Assembly: GCA_015143295.1 (NCBI GenBank)
Contig: CM026563.1
Location: 7,550,531-7,614,530 of the forward strand
Reading direction: 5' to 3'
Origin: Tetracentron sinense
Taxonomy: Eukaryota > Streptophyta > Magnoliopsida > Trochodendrales > Trochodendraceae
Length of the DNA: 64,000 bases
In this document: positions 34,703 through 46,129 of the stretch, in pieces
How the letters are laid out: each line of letters starts with the position of its first letter
How positions within the stretch are numbered: position 1 is the first letter of the stretch
The notes under the pieces: model-generated
The model's database searches: none
What the model was told of the DNA's origin: nothing
The model's input: the letters and a program-made list of their open reading frames with translations, nothing else
Program-made: the position numbers and the translations under genes

Positions 34703-35416
34703 AAGGTGTGTTTATTAGTACTCAAGAAAGGGCAGTAATAGATCATGGGACTCTATTCTAGAAGTCACCTTCCTGCCTTTAGTCCTATAAATATTTGACA
34801 AGGATTCATGGGAACATGAGCAAAGGTACCACTATCTGTTATTGGTTTCAATTTGAACATCTCTCTCTCTCTCTCTCTCTTTCTTGTTGTTAGTATACTA
34901 TTTTAAGGCATATGAGCTTGATTTTGACTAGTGGCTAATTTGCTTAATCTGCAGTTAAAATGGAGAGCTGATTTTGATGGTTGCCTGCTATGAGGGATCA
35001 TTATCTAAATGATGCCAATAGTGGTGGCATCTGTTGAATTGTAAAAGAGAGAGACATGGAGAAGAAAGATGACACCTCATAGACTTTATTTCACCAAACA
35101 CTTCCTATGCCGCAAGAGAATGATATTAGCCCTTTGTGAATGAACAAAATCAGGTAAGTGCTGTGACATAATACATACTAATGTATATAATCATTGGATA
35201 GTTTCATGTGACATGACAACAAAGAAATGCAAGCTTAGGAAGAACCAGTGGCCGAAGAAATATGTTTTAGCTATAGTGGCACCAACTATCCAATTGCTTG
35301 CTTTTCAAATTATAACTTCACTAGTTTGACTTTCATATTTCTGATTATCAGGGGTTTAAGTTGCTCCATCTGCTTATTGTTTCTGATTTCTTGAGAGGGA
35401 AGGTGTTGGCTTGATT
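34703..35416. other. 3' UTR and flank of the GRAS gene
   Basis: Contains a (CT)n tract at about 34861-34880. No gene. The tandem duplication begins at its right edge. Confidence 0.55.
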
Positions 35417-38284
35417 ACCTGGTTTATTTTCCTGTTGAAAATGTGGTGGTCTCAAAGTTAACATTTCTTTCTTTTTTCTTGTCAATCCAAAATATCTCAA
35501 ATTAATTGAATTCATTCAGGATATATGGGGATAGCTTTAGTGTAACTTGTGTCCAGCAAGCAGTGCCCTTGCTCATATGCAATTTTTCTAAAAGTTTTCG
35601 TCACTATTTAATTAGGCTTGCATTGATTCTTTTAGATCTGAGCCCAACAAATGAATGGTTCAGGTAGGCATGTAGGAGGGCCCAAATATGAGACTGGTTT
35701 TGAGCACCCCATTTGCCATGTCTACTTAAAATGATGGTTCTAATAAGACAAGTTGATGGGGCATCAGCTACGCACTGGTTTATGGCTTTGCTATTCAGTT
35801 TCGGGTATCGAAGCTCTTCTTCAGCTGAGGGAGGTGATGTCTTTGGTCAAGCAGATACAGTAGATGGTAGGGTGGATGCTGCTCATCTTAGGGCTGTGGT
35901 ACAGCCAAATACTTTTTAGAAATATAGCTGAAGCAGTAGCATGTTATAAGAAGGTTCGTTGCATCTTTATTAACAGGAATCCCGTCTACTTCATCTGAAG
36001 TGTATCAACAAGTATAGATGGATCCATGAGAGGTCAATGTTGACGATAATATATGAATCCAGATACAAAAAGACTAGGCAAGTGACTTTCCCGTTTTATA
36101 ATTCTCTACAGATTAACTAGGTTCTAATCTATAGTAATTGTACATTTCTCCCCGAATGAAAGGTTTTGAATCCAAGACCTGCCCCCAATGGGGAATGCCC
36201 CTTCCGCAATGGGTTGACACTTGTCACAGGAACCGTGTGAGGTTAACCTCGAACAGCATTCCAAATGGGGGATGCTCCTACCATGAGTGACAGACCTTGA
36301 ACAGCATTCCAAGCACCCTTGTGGCTTTATAAACATATCCATGTTTAGGCATAGAAAGAGATAATTTTAACCCATTGATGCCATGCCTTTCCTTCATATT
36401 TTGGAATTATCTAGCATGATGCAGGAACTTCCAACCAACAACAAAAACAGAACATGACGCCGAAACCCATTCACCAAGAAATAACCAAAAGGGTTACAAT
36501 GTCTTCTCATATGGTCAATGCAGACATTGCCAACCTTCTGCAATGACATTAAATATCCATAATATCTGCAAGGAATATATAAGTAGCAGGATGATATTAG
36601 CAACAGAACGAAGTGCAAGGGGAATTCAGACAAATACATGAAAACCCAAGTGGATAAACCAAAAAAAAATCCTTATTAGCTTTTTGCTGTGGTATCATAA
36701 ACTTCTTATATGCACTGGATTGTGATTTCGGGAAGGTGATGGCTTGTGCAAACTGATAATCTTGGTATTGAGCTTGAGTTGAATCACTTTGCGATGATCG
36801 GGGGCATTTCAGTTGTGCACAGCAGCAAGAACTACTAGGCTCTTGAGGTTTTGAGAATTTGGAAGGAAAGAAATGTTAGCTGAACCAGTTTAGCATAATC
36901 AGTTAATAAGATATTAATCAATGGGACTAAAAATTAAAGACATGGGATCCTCTCCAGTTGGTGCTGGTGAACCAAATGGCGAGGACACTGCCAGCTTCAA
37001 AATTTCATAGTTTTAAAAAGATGGTGGTGTCTTTTTATGCATAGGGGGCGGGGGGTACGTGGATGGGACACGGTGAAGCTGGTGGTGTCCTCGCCAGCGC
37101 CAGCTACTACTGGAGAGGATCCCAAGTCAAAATTAAACCCTAGACCCAACCATCTACTTACATGGCTTCTACAGTATGATACTCGACAGAAACTGTGTTC
37201 TTTTGGGACGATTTTCAAGAGTCCAACGCCCACGCCACATAGAAGTCCCATTGTTTCCTCTCTTGTATTTCTCTCTTTACTACTGCAAGCTCTTCAATTC
37301 TCCCTGTGACAGTTTTCATTTTCATGGTTGGAAATGTATTGTACCCACTCCAAAGTTTTATCAATGAATTTAAGGGAGTGAAAACAAACACAATTGGCAC
37401 GGATCCATCCCTTGTAGCTTGAGTGGGAGGAGCACCTCAGCAAGACCCTCATGCGAGTCAATCTGAGGAGCAAGCATAGTCCATACAAACTTGTAACAGG
37501 TTTTGTAAAATTGATACACAGACATGCAGAAGGGAAAAAAAAACAGAGAAATAAAGGCCCACATAGCTGGATCAAGTGCAAATGTAGATTATTCATTTAA
37601 GTAGCTAGTAGAGACACTCTATAATCCTGCAGCAACATCGCCATCTTCTATCTTCAATTAGAAAGTCCTCATAATAGGGACCAACAAAATCTTCGTCTAC
37701 CTTCCGTTTTACAAAAACCACAAAGTTGCAGCGAGCAATCCTGTCAGAGTAAAGAATTTCCATGTAAAATTGCTGGAGAGAAGAACATCAATTGCAAAAC
37801 CTAAAGATGGGTCTCTCTCAAAATGGCCATTCATGGAAAGAAGTTGGCAAAACTTATAGATGGTTAGAGTTATCATGGTGAGACAATTCAAACTTGGTGT
37901 TATCAGTTAAGTAGTGATGAGGTTCGAGAGCAAGTCACAACAATTCAGAGTTACTATTTTTCTTGATAATTATGACAAAGGAGACACTTTATGTTTTATT
38001 TTTATGATTATTGACAAAGGAGTATGCAGATTTTGAATATAATTATGCGGATTTTGAATTCACGTTTGTATTTTATTCTAAGGTTTGAATTAGAGGATGC
38101 ATACTTCACAAGTTTAATATACTAGGGTCACTTAAACACATTTTAATGGAAGCAAATGCATAATGACCTGAATGTGCATCGTCGGTGTAATATTACCCCA
38201 TCTAAATCAAGGCCCAGCTACTCAATAGTCATAAACAAACACCCACTCATTGTGCTCATTTTTAGAAAGAACCTTCAGTTGCAA

Positions 38285-38613
38285 GAGCATCTCCAACGAA
38301 GCTATTTCTATCCCATTGTTTCGTCTGAATGGAGATGCCCTGATACATAGGGAGCTAGAATTTGAGGTTGAACTCCAACGCACAAGCTAGTTCTTTCCTA
38401 TTTCTTTCCCATTCCTCAATCTACTTTTCCAATGGTCTTTTTTTTAAAAAAAATGAGTATAGTGAGTTGATTCCGCTCGCCTGAGTTGACAAGCAGAATC
38501 GTATTCGTCGAAGTAGCAAGGTCATCTAGCAAGCCTGTTGGAGTATCAAAAAGTGCTTCAGGCTCCGTATTCCGATGAACAGAACAAGAATAGGGAGTGC
38601 GTTGGAGATGCTC
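38285..38613. mobile_element. MITE with 14-bp perfect terminal inverted repeats, 329 bp
   Basis: GAGCATCTCCAACG at the left and CGTTGGAGATGCTC at the right. It is absent from the corresponding place in unit 2 (about 47780), where flanking sequence runs on. The exact target duplication is unclear because the flanks have diverged. Confidence 0.75.
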
Positions 38614-39357
38614 TAACATATGTTATATGTACCTGTATAGATTTGTTCCTTGCCACACCAGTCATGAAAATGATTCCCATAATCCTCATTTTGTATTGTT
38701 TCTTTCCATATATGCACTCACCTCACCAACCTATAGAGAATTTTCAGATATTCCCTCATAAAGTTCTTAAAGCAAGTGATTTGGATTTGTAAATTTCTAC
38801 ATTTTAATGGTTATATTTATTTACTTTTCTAGAAAGCAGGAAGCAATTGCATGAATGTTGATCCTAATATCCGGCATGTCCAACTTTGAAGACCTTTTAC
38901 CTTGGGAAAAAAAACTTGATTGCATTATTGTGCTGAATTTCTTCATACTAACCCCATTACCAATATTTTATTGAAGCGGTGGCATCAAATAATACAATAG
39001 TTTCTATCAATCTTTCGAGGTAAAAATATATATCAAGCCTCGCAATTGTGATTAGCCCATGTTGATCTTGTACACCTACCTAATTAAGCGAGAGAACCCC
39101 CAATTTAAAAAAAAATAATTTAGAGATTACATATTTTTTTCTCAGCAACCATTAAAATGTGAGTCATATTATAAACCAAATAATATTACCCCTTCTAAAT
39201 CAACACCGAGCAACTCAATACTTATAAACAAACATCACCTCACTGTGTCATTTATAGAAAGAACAATCTACATATAGCAAATGGGGTGACATATATAGCA
39301 AATACACCTCAGGTTGCAACATTCAATGGAAATGATTCTCATAATCCTCAGTTTTTA

Positions 39358-39585
39358 GGTGGCGTTTGGATTGGATTTTTTTGGCCAAAAATCAATTCTG
39401 ATAAAATTGATTACGTAGAAATTCATATCAAATAATAGTGTTCGGAGAATACGGAGTTGAGAGACTCACCAACGTATTCTCCGAACACTTTTATTTGGAA
39501 AAATTATTATTTGACCATTAATTTTTACACAATCAATTTTACTAGAATTGATTTTTAGTCAAAAAAATCCAATCCAAACGCCCCA
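39358..39585. mobile_element. Tourist/PIF-Harbinger-like MITE, 228 bp
   Basis: Arms begin GGTGGCGTTTGGATTGG and end CCAATCCAAACGCCCCA, with long inverted halves (AAAAATCAATT). A second, inner inverted pair GTTCGGAGAATACG / CGTATTCTCCGAAC is present. TTA is duplicated at 39355-39357 and 39586-39588. The unit-2 copy at about 48515 keeps the empty site with a single TTA. Confidence 0.9.
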
Positions 39586-40534
39586 TTATTGTTTAATTCC
39601 ATATATGCACTTTCCAACCCAAAGAGAGATCTTTCAAAAATTTCCTCATAAAGTTATTACTTAAATCTGGTGAAAATAAACCTAAAGCCTAAAGCCCAGC
39701 CTATATATGAAACCTGGCCCTTGAATTCCCCTCCATCTCTCCATGCTTCCTTTTTTTTTTTTTTCATTTGCTTTAGTTTTTTTTGGAATGTAAGCTGGAA
39801 TGTTGTTGCCAAGCTAGTGCTAATTAGACTCGCTTTTCTAAAGATAATTAAGGAGTGGAAGATAAAACTGTGCTTTTCAGATGAACCTGTGGGTTGCCTC
39901 TTGGTCATGACATTTTCCTAGTCTGAACGGGTTGAATCACCAGGTATTTTACAAAATGGGCACAACTAAAAGTTTTTTTTTTGAAAAGAGAAGGGAAAAG
40001 TTGTTTTTAGTAGTATTTCTTTTCAGTTTTTGTTTATTAATTAATAAATCCTTGATTTGTAGGTGTGCTACTATAACCTTCTCTCTCAATGGATTCCCAT
40101 CTTGGTCTATAATGAAGAGAGTCATTTCTCTCCCTACGGTCTTCAGGTTTTTCTCTTTTCCTTGTCCACATTACAGGCTCTTAGTAACTACTTCTATTAG
40201 CAATTTTTGTAGTTGTGTGAATTTTTTTAAAAAGGTTTTTTACTGTGGTATTTATTGTTCTTAGAAGATTTAATTAATCTGATCTGTTACATGTACTTCA
40301 ATAATCAAATAGAATAGAAAAGGGACTATAAATACTGAAAATCAGACGAAGAAAAAGTAATAACTAACTTTGAAATTATTGATGTAGGTGTACCCAAGAA
40401 GTTCAAATCTCACGGTAGAAATAAGATATTTCGTGCCATGAAGAGGACCAATGGAAGTGATATTAGCTATAATTGGTCTTGGCCAATCTGCCGCACTCTT
40501 GGAAGCCTCCCGACAACAGCATATTAGGGCCATT

Positions 40535-40725
40535 TACCATTGTTCTTAGGGAACAATTTTTTATATTTGGAGAACAAAAACAACACAAATGTATGCATTG
40601 TTCTTGGGGAACAATTTTTTTATATTGGGAGAACAAAAACAACACAAATGTAAGAGCCATTTGGCATTGTTCTTGGGGAACAATTTTTTATATTCGGAGA
40701 ACAAAAACAACACAAATGTATGCAG
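40535..40725 (+). repeat. Three tandem copies of a 60-70 bp unit containing a palindrome
   Basis: Each copy has ATTGTTCTTGGGGAACAAT (a dyad: GTTC...GAAC) followed by TTTTTTATATT, GGAGAACAAAAACAACAC and AAATGTA. The spacing between copies is unequal (about 62 and 70 bp). Confidence 0.85.
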
Positions 40726-40952
40726 TTGAGTTTTTTGGAATTTAAGAATTATTCAGCTTCAGTCACAATTTCTGGGAACAAAAAAAACACACTTCTCATA
40801 ATGAAATTTGAGATATGCGCGCTGTTTACCATAGGGACGAACTAAAAAAAGGGCAAATCAAAAATCAAACAACTCCAAAACAAAAAGCCTTACATGCATT
40901 AAATGGTAGTCCCCATTTGATGTTTTTGTGTCCTTTGTTTTTTGATCGGGCA

Positions 40953-41000
40953 GCATAGCTATGCTATCGAGAGTTTTTAATCACTTCTAAAAAACAACCT
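40953..41000. mobile_element. End fragment of the GGGAAGTGATT MITE family
   Basis: CTATCGAGAGTTTTTAATCACTTC matches the right arm of the element at 41440-41597. No left arm is nearby. Confidence 0.55.
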
Positions 41001-41345
41001 TACCCATTTCTCTCTCTCTCTAGAGCAATCATCAGCTACCCTCTGCCATCTCCTCCCCTCTTTTTCTCTCTTTCCCAATTCGTGCCAGGTCCTCCTTCTC
41101 TCTCAAATGGGTATATAATTTTTCAAAGAAAATCCAGAAAGAAATAGAGAAAATGGGGTTGCTATGTTCTCACAGGTTGCCCAATAGATCTCGGTGAGAA
41201 GAATCTCTGGCCTGCCCAATAAATCTCCATGAGCAGAGTCTCCGGACTAAACACAGTTCCTGTAACAATTACAAATCCTCTTGAGATTTTGATGGCGTCA
41301 TAGTTACAACTCCTATGTATTTAGGTTACATCTTGTTTAAAGTGG
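41001..41345. other. Unit-1-specific sequence, nothing recognised
   Basis: A (CT)n-rich stretch at about 41010-41110 and a small internal repeat (GCCCAATAGATCTC / GCCCAATAAATCTC). No gene seen. Confidence 0.45.
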
Positions 41346-41439
41346 TTGTCATACCTAAACAGACATGCAGAAAGGGAAAAAACAGAGAAAGAGAAAGAAA
41401 GGCCCACATAGCTAGATCGAGTGCAAATATAGATTATCC

Positions 41440-41597
41440 AAAGGGAAGTGATTTAAAACTTTCGATAGTGCCTACTATCAGGAGCTGAACCATTGGATTG
41501 AAAATCCAATGGTGTTAATCATTAAGTGGGGCACACCATTTAAAGCAATGGCGCAGCATAGTAGGTACTATCGAGAGTTTTTAATTACTTTCCCTTT
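41440..41597. mobile_element. MITE, about 158 bp
   Basis: Left AAAGGGAAGTGATTTAAAAC and the near complement at the right ending ATTACTTTCCCTTT; arms extend to CTACTAT / ATAGTAG. The three related blocks at about 37590, 45140 and 51650 lack it, which dates the insertion after those duplications. Confidence 0.8.
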
Positions 41598-42201
41598 TCA
41601 AATACCTAGCAGAGACTATATAATCCTGCAGCAACACTGCCATCTTTTGTCTTCAATTAGAAAGTCCTCATAGTAGTGACCAACAAAATCTTCCTCTACC
41701 TTCTGTTTTACAAAAACCACAAAGTTGCAGCGAGAAATCTCGTGAGAGTGAAGGATTTCCATTTCAAATTGCTGGAGAGAAGAACGTCGATTTCAAAACT
41801 TAAAGATGGGTCCCATTCATGTGAATTCATGGAAATAAGTTCGCAAAACTTATATATGTTTAGAGTTATCATGGTGAGACAGTTCAAACTTAGTGTTATC
41901 ACTTATCAGTTAAGTAGTGACGAGGTTTGAGGTTTGAGAGCAAGTCACAACAATTCAAAGTTACTATTTTTCTTGATAATTTTGACAAAGGAGACACCTT
42001 ATTTTTCTTTCTTTTCCTAATAGGCATAGTAATAAAAGCCAGGTTTGAGAATAATTCGACGAAGTCCAGTGCGACAAAATTTGGCAAAAGCTTATGCAGA
42101 GAAAATATTTGGATTTTTAATCTGAACAATGTTCGAAGGAAGATTAAAAAAAAAAAAACTTATTTGGATTGATATTCAGAAGAAATAGAATAGAGATTTA
42201 C

Positions 42202-42555
42202 CAAGGGGATTGCAGCGATAGAGACGCCAAGCTGTCAAGATTGTGCCTTTCATGACTCCATATCTCTTGTATGCTTCCATGGAGTACTCACCACAGGTTG
42301 GAACATACCGACAACTGTTCGGCAACAGTGGCGAGATTTCCCCTGATTAAAACTCTAACAACAATTCCTATTTAGAACGACACTAATAAGTAATTATTAA
42401 AATTTAAAAAAAAAATCAATAATTCGCCATTAAAACAGTATAATTTTAACAATAAAAAATCTTCTTCTTCAAAGAACAAGGCAAATAAGACTCACTCTTG
42501 TAGAATTTCAGCATAGATAATGCAGTTTTAACCCCCAAATCCTTCACTTCGTCGT
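42202..42555 (-). pseudogene. Truncated YidD copy: exons 3 and 4 only
   Basis: Exon 4 (42202-42342, 141 nt) and exon 3 (42496-42555, 60 nt) keep the exact lengths, splice sites and open frame of the intact gene at 52934-53970. One visible replacement turns the serine of PTCSEY into glycine. Exons 1 and 2 are missing because the unit-1/unit-2 junction (about 42629-42634) falls a few bases inside intron 2. Exon 5 is missing because the stretch matching about 52230-53070 is deleted. It lacks a start, a transit peptide and the C-terminus, so it is not expected to make a working protein, though it retains the most conserved part of the domain. Confidence 0.92.
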
Positions 42556-43624
42556 CTAAGAAAGGAAAAAAGAAAACTCAACGACACATCACAAACGAAA
42601 AAAAAAATCAAAGACAGAAAGGGGCCATACCTGGATTTTCCTGTTGAAAATGTGGCAGTCTCAAACTAAACATTTCTTTCTTTTTTCCTGTCAAGCCGAA
42701 ATATCTCAAATTGATTGAAATCATTCAGGATATATGGGGGTAACGGTAGTGTAACTTGTGCCCAGCAAGCAGTGCCCTTGCTCATATCCAATTTTTCTAA
42801 AAGTTTTCATCACTACTTTAATTAGGCTTGCATTGACTCTTTTAGATCTGAGCCCAACAATTGAATAGGAGGGCCCAATTATGAGACTGGTTTTGAGCAC
42901 CCCATTTGCTATTGTCTACTTAAAATGATGTATCTAATAAGACAAGTGGATGGGGGCATCAGCTACGCTCCGGTTTATGGCTTTGCTATTCAGTTTCGGG
43001 TATCGAAACTCTTCTTCAGGTGAGGGAGGGAGGGAGGGAAACGTCTTTTGGTCAAGCACATACAATAGATGGTGAGGGTGGATGCTGCTCATCTTAGGGC
43101 TGTGGCACAGCCAAATATTTCTTAGAAATATAGCTGAAGCAGTAGCATGTTATATAAAAAGGTTCATTGCATCTTTCATTAACAGGAATCCCGTCTACCT
43201 CATCCGAAGTGTATCAACAAGCATAGATGGATCCATGAGAGGCCAATGTTGACGATAATATATGAATCCAGATACAAAAAGACTTGGCAAGTGACTTTCC
43301 CATTTTATAATTCTCTACAGATTAACTAGGTTCTAATCTCTAGTAATTGTACATTTCTCCCTGAATTAAGGGTTTTGAATCCAAGACCTGCCCCCCCGAA
43401 TGGGGAATGCCCCTTCCACAAGGGGTTGGCACTTGGCACAGGCCCACAGGCACAGCATGAAGTCAGACCTCGAACAGCAGTCCAAATGGGGGATGCTCTT
43501 ACCATGAGTGACAGACCTTAAACAGCATTCCAAGCACCCTAGTGGCTTTATAAACATCTATGTTTAGGCATAGAAAGAGATGATTTTAACCCATTGATGC
43601 CATGCCTTTCTATAGATTTTGTAA

Positions 43625-43890
43625 GAGCAGTGCTTAGCGGCCCCATCTTACCCCCCGTGTCCTCATTCCCCTTTTAACACCCCTTTAATCCTGGTTAAGC
43701 TTAACTAAATTAAAACTATGATTTTGGTTTTTTTTTTTTGGTTTTTTGAAAAACCATGGTTGGATTGCTTAACTCTAGGCTAGGGGTGAGTGAATACTAA
43801 CCACAATAGGTAAGTATTTAAAATTGGGGTATGGACCAATGAGGACCGGCTTATAAAATAGGAATCCTGGGTATGTTAACTATTTTCCAT
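43625..43890 (+). mobile_element. MITE of the AGCAGTGCTTAGCGG family, inserted in unit 2 only
   Basis: About 265 bp absent from the matching place in unit 1 (about 36385). One end AGCAGTGCTTAGCGGCCCC, the other ...TATGTTAACTATTTTCC. Related to 31277-31516. Confidence 0.7.
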
Positions 43891-45596
43891 TTTATTTGTA
43901 ATTATCTAGCATAAAAAATTAAAAAAAAAAAAAACATGATGCCAAAATCCATTCACCAAGATATAACCAACAGGGTTACAATGTCTCTCATATGTCCAAT
44001 ACAGACATTGCTAACTTTTTGCAATGCCATTAAATATATATAATGATGGAGATATCTGCAAGGAATATAGAAGTAGCAGGATGATATTAGCAACATACCA
44101 AAATGCAAGGGGAAGTCATACAAATACATGGAAACCAAAGTGGATAAAAAAAAAAATCCTTATTAGCTCTGCTGTGGTCATATAAACTTGGTAAATGCAG
44201 TGGTGTGCCATTTCGTGAAGGTGATGGCTTGTGCAAACTAATAATCTTGGGATTGAGCTTGAGTTGAATCACTTTGCGATGGTTGGGGCATTTCATTAGT
44301 GAACAGCAACAAGAACTAACTAGGTTCTTGAGGTTTTGAGAATTTTGTAAGGACAGAAATGTTAGCTGAACAAGTTAATAAGATATTAATCAATGGGACT
44401 AAAAACTAAACCCTAGACGCAACCATCTACTTACATGGCTTCTACAGTATGATACTCTACTGAAACTGTTTTCTTTTGGGGAACCACCTTGTCCTCTTCT
44501 GTGTGATTAAGTTTGAATCTATGAAACTTGATGCAGTTTCATGTTTTTTTTTTTATATCCTGTGTCCATGAAATAATTAAGTAAATTTTCTTCCTTGCCA
44601 AATTAAAGGTCAGACCGATAGACCAATAATGGGTGGGGTGATTTTCAATAGTCCCAACGCCCACGCCACATTTCCTCCTGTATTTCTCTCCTCTTTACTA
44701 TTGCATGCTCTTCAATTCTCCTTGTGACAGTTTTCAATTTCATGGTTGTTGTAAAATGTATTGTCCCCACTCCAAAGTTTTATCAATGAAATACCTGTTA
44801 CTGGATTTGTTGAGAGGACCAGTGAGTTTATTCTCTAACTACAACTTGAGAAAAATCATTTGATTCAATGGTCTGTGGATGCTGTAATGTGTGAACATAC
44901 CTCTCAATTAAAGGTAGTAAAACAAACACAATTGGCACGGATCCCTTGTAGCTTGAGTGGGAGGAGCACCTCAGCAAAGACCCTCATGCGAGGAAATCCG
45001 AGGAGCAAAAGCATAGTCCATACAAACATGTAACAGGTTTTGTAAAATTGATCATACCTACACCGACATGGAGTAGGGTAAAAAGCAGAGAAAGAAAGGC
45101 CAACATAGCTGGATCAAGTGAAAATGTGGATTATTCAAGTACCTAGCAAGACACTATAATCCTGCAGCAACATTCCAAAAATCAAATAAAATTGCCATCT
45201 TCTATCTTCAATTAGAAAGTCCTCATAGTAGTGACCAACAAAATCTTCATCTACCTACCTTCCGTTTTACAAAAACCACAACAAAATCTTCATCTACCTT
45301 CCGTTTTACAAAAACCACAAAGTTGAAGCGAGCAATCTTGTGAGAGTCGAAAGGATTTCCATGCCAAATTGCTGGAGAGAAGAATGTAGATTGCAAAACC
45401 TAGAGATGGGTCTCTCTCTCAAAGTGGCCTGGCCATTCATGTGAATTCATGAAAGAAGTTCACAAAACTTAGAGACGGTTAGAGTTATCATGGTGAGACA
45501 CTTCAAACTTTGTGTTATCAAGTCACCACAATTCAGAGTTAGTTACTACTTTTATTGATAATTTTGGCAAAGGAGACACTTTACTTTTTATGCTTA

Positions 45597-45876
45597 CTAA
45601 CAGATGACACGTGTGATGCATGTGAGAGCGAGGGGAAGGAGTTAACCAAAGTTAATAGGAGTTAAAAGGGACATGTGTTAACCCACGGATGCGATTGAAC
45701 TCTCCCCCAGTTCAATCGTGATTGACTGACTGTGATTCTATTCTTAAAATAGATAGATGAGGGTAGTTTGAGAATGACAGTAAAACATTAAATTAAAGTT
45801 TTGTTTTATATAAGAATAGTTTAGGAATTTCAAAAAATTTCGGCAATGCCTGCCTCCCCCATTATAATAGTAAAGA
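45597..45876 (-). mobile_element. Non-autonomous Helitron, 280 bp, with paralogous empty site
   Basis: On the minus strand it starts TCTTTACTATTATAATGG and ends TTAG, with a hairpin (CACATG...CACGTG) about ten bases inside. The host position is A|T. Unit 1 has the unoccupied site at about 38015 (TTATGATTA-TTGACAAAGGAG), so the borders are confirmed. Same family as 1344-1621, and it too contains the outer half of the Mutator-like MITE (TTAATAGGAGTTAAAAGGG ... CCCCCAGTTCAATCG). Confidence 0.88.
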
Positions 45877-46129
45877 TGACAAAGGAGTGTGTGGATTTTA
45901 AATTTAATTATGCGGATTTTGACTTTCGGAATTGTATTTTATTCCGAGGTTCAAATTTGAGTAGGATCACTTAAAAACATTTTAATGAAAGCAAAGGCAT
46001 ACCCTTCAATCAAAAAAAAAAAAAAAAAAAAGGGCATACCCTGAATGTGCGTGTCATGCATGTATGTTTAGTCCCACACCAATCATATACTGAGCATTAC
46101 TAGCCATTGGTGTGGGAGTAGAGTGCAAA

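Larger units (their letters stand above)
35417..42631. repeat. Tandem segmental duplication, unit 1 (about 7.2 kb)
   Basis: Landmarks occur in the same order in unit 2: CCTGTTGAAAATGTGG (35430 and 42645); AGCATTCCAAGCACCC (36300 and 43525); CCATCTACTTACATGGC (37147 and 44421); CCCATTGTTTCCTC-type block (37247 and about 44670); ATCCTTGATTTGTAGGTG (about 40045 and 48980); YidD exons 4 and 3 (42202-42555 and 53189-53548). Mostly non-coding. It ends inside the truncated YidD copy. Within each unit one sub-block (37247-38010; 41350-42200) is itself repeated, an older duplication. Confidence 0.9.

Noticed and set aside
36124-36342. Cys-rich minus-strand frame, repeated at 43366-43557
   Set aside because: Present twice only because of the segmental duplication; the two readings have diverged without frame constraint and match no family I know.
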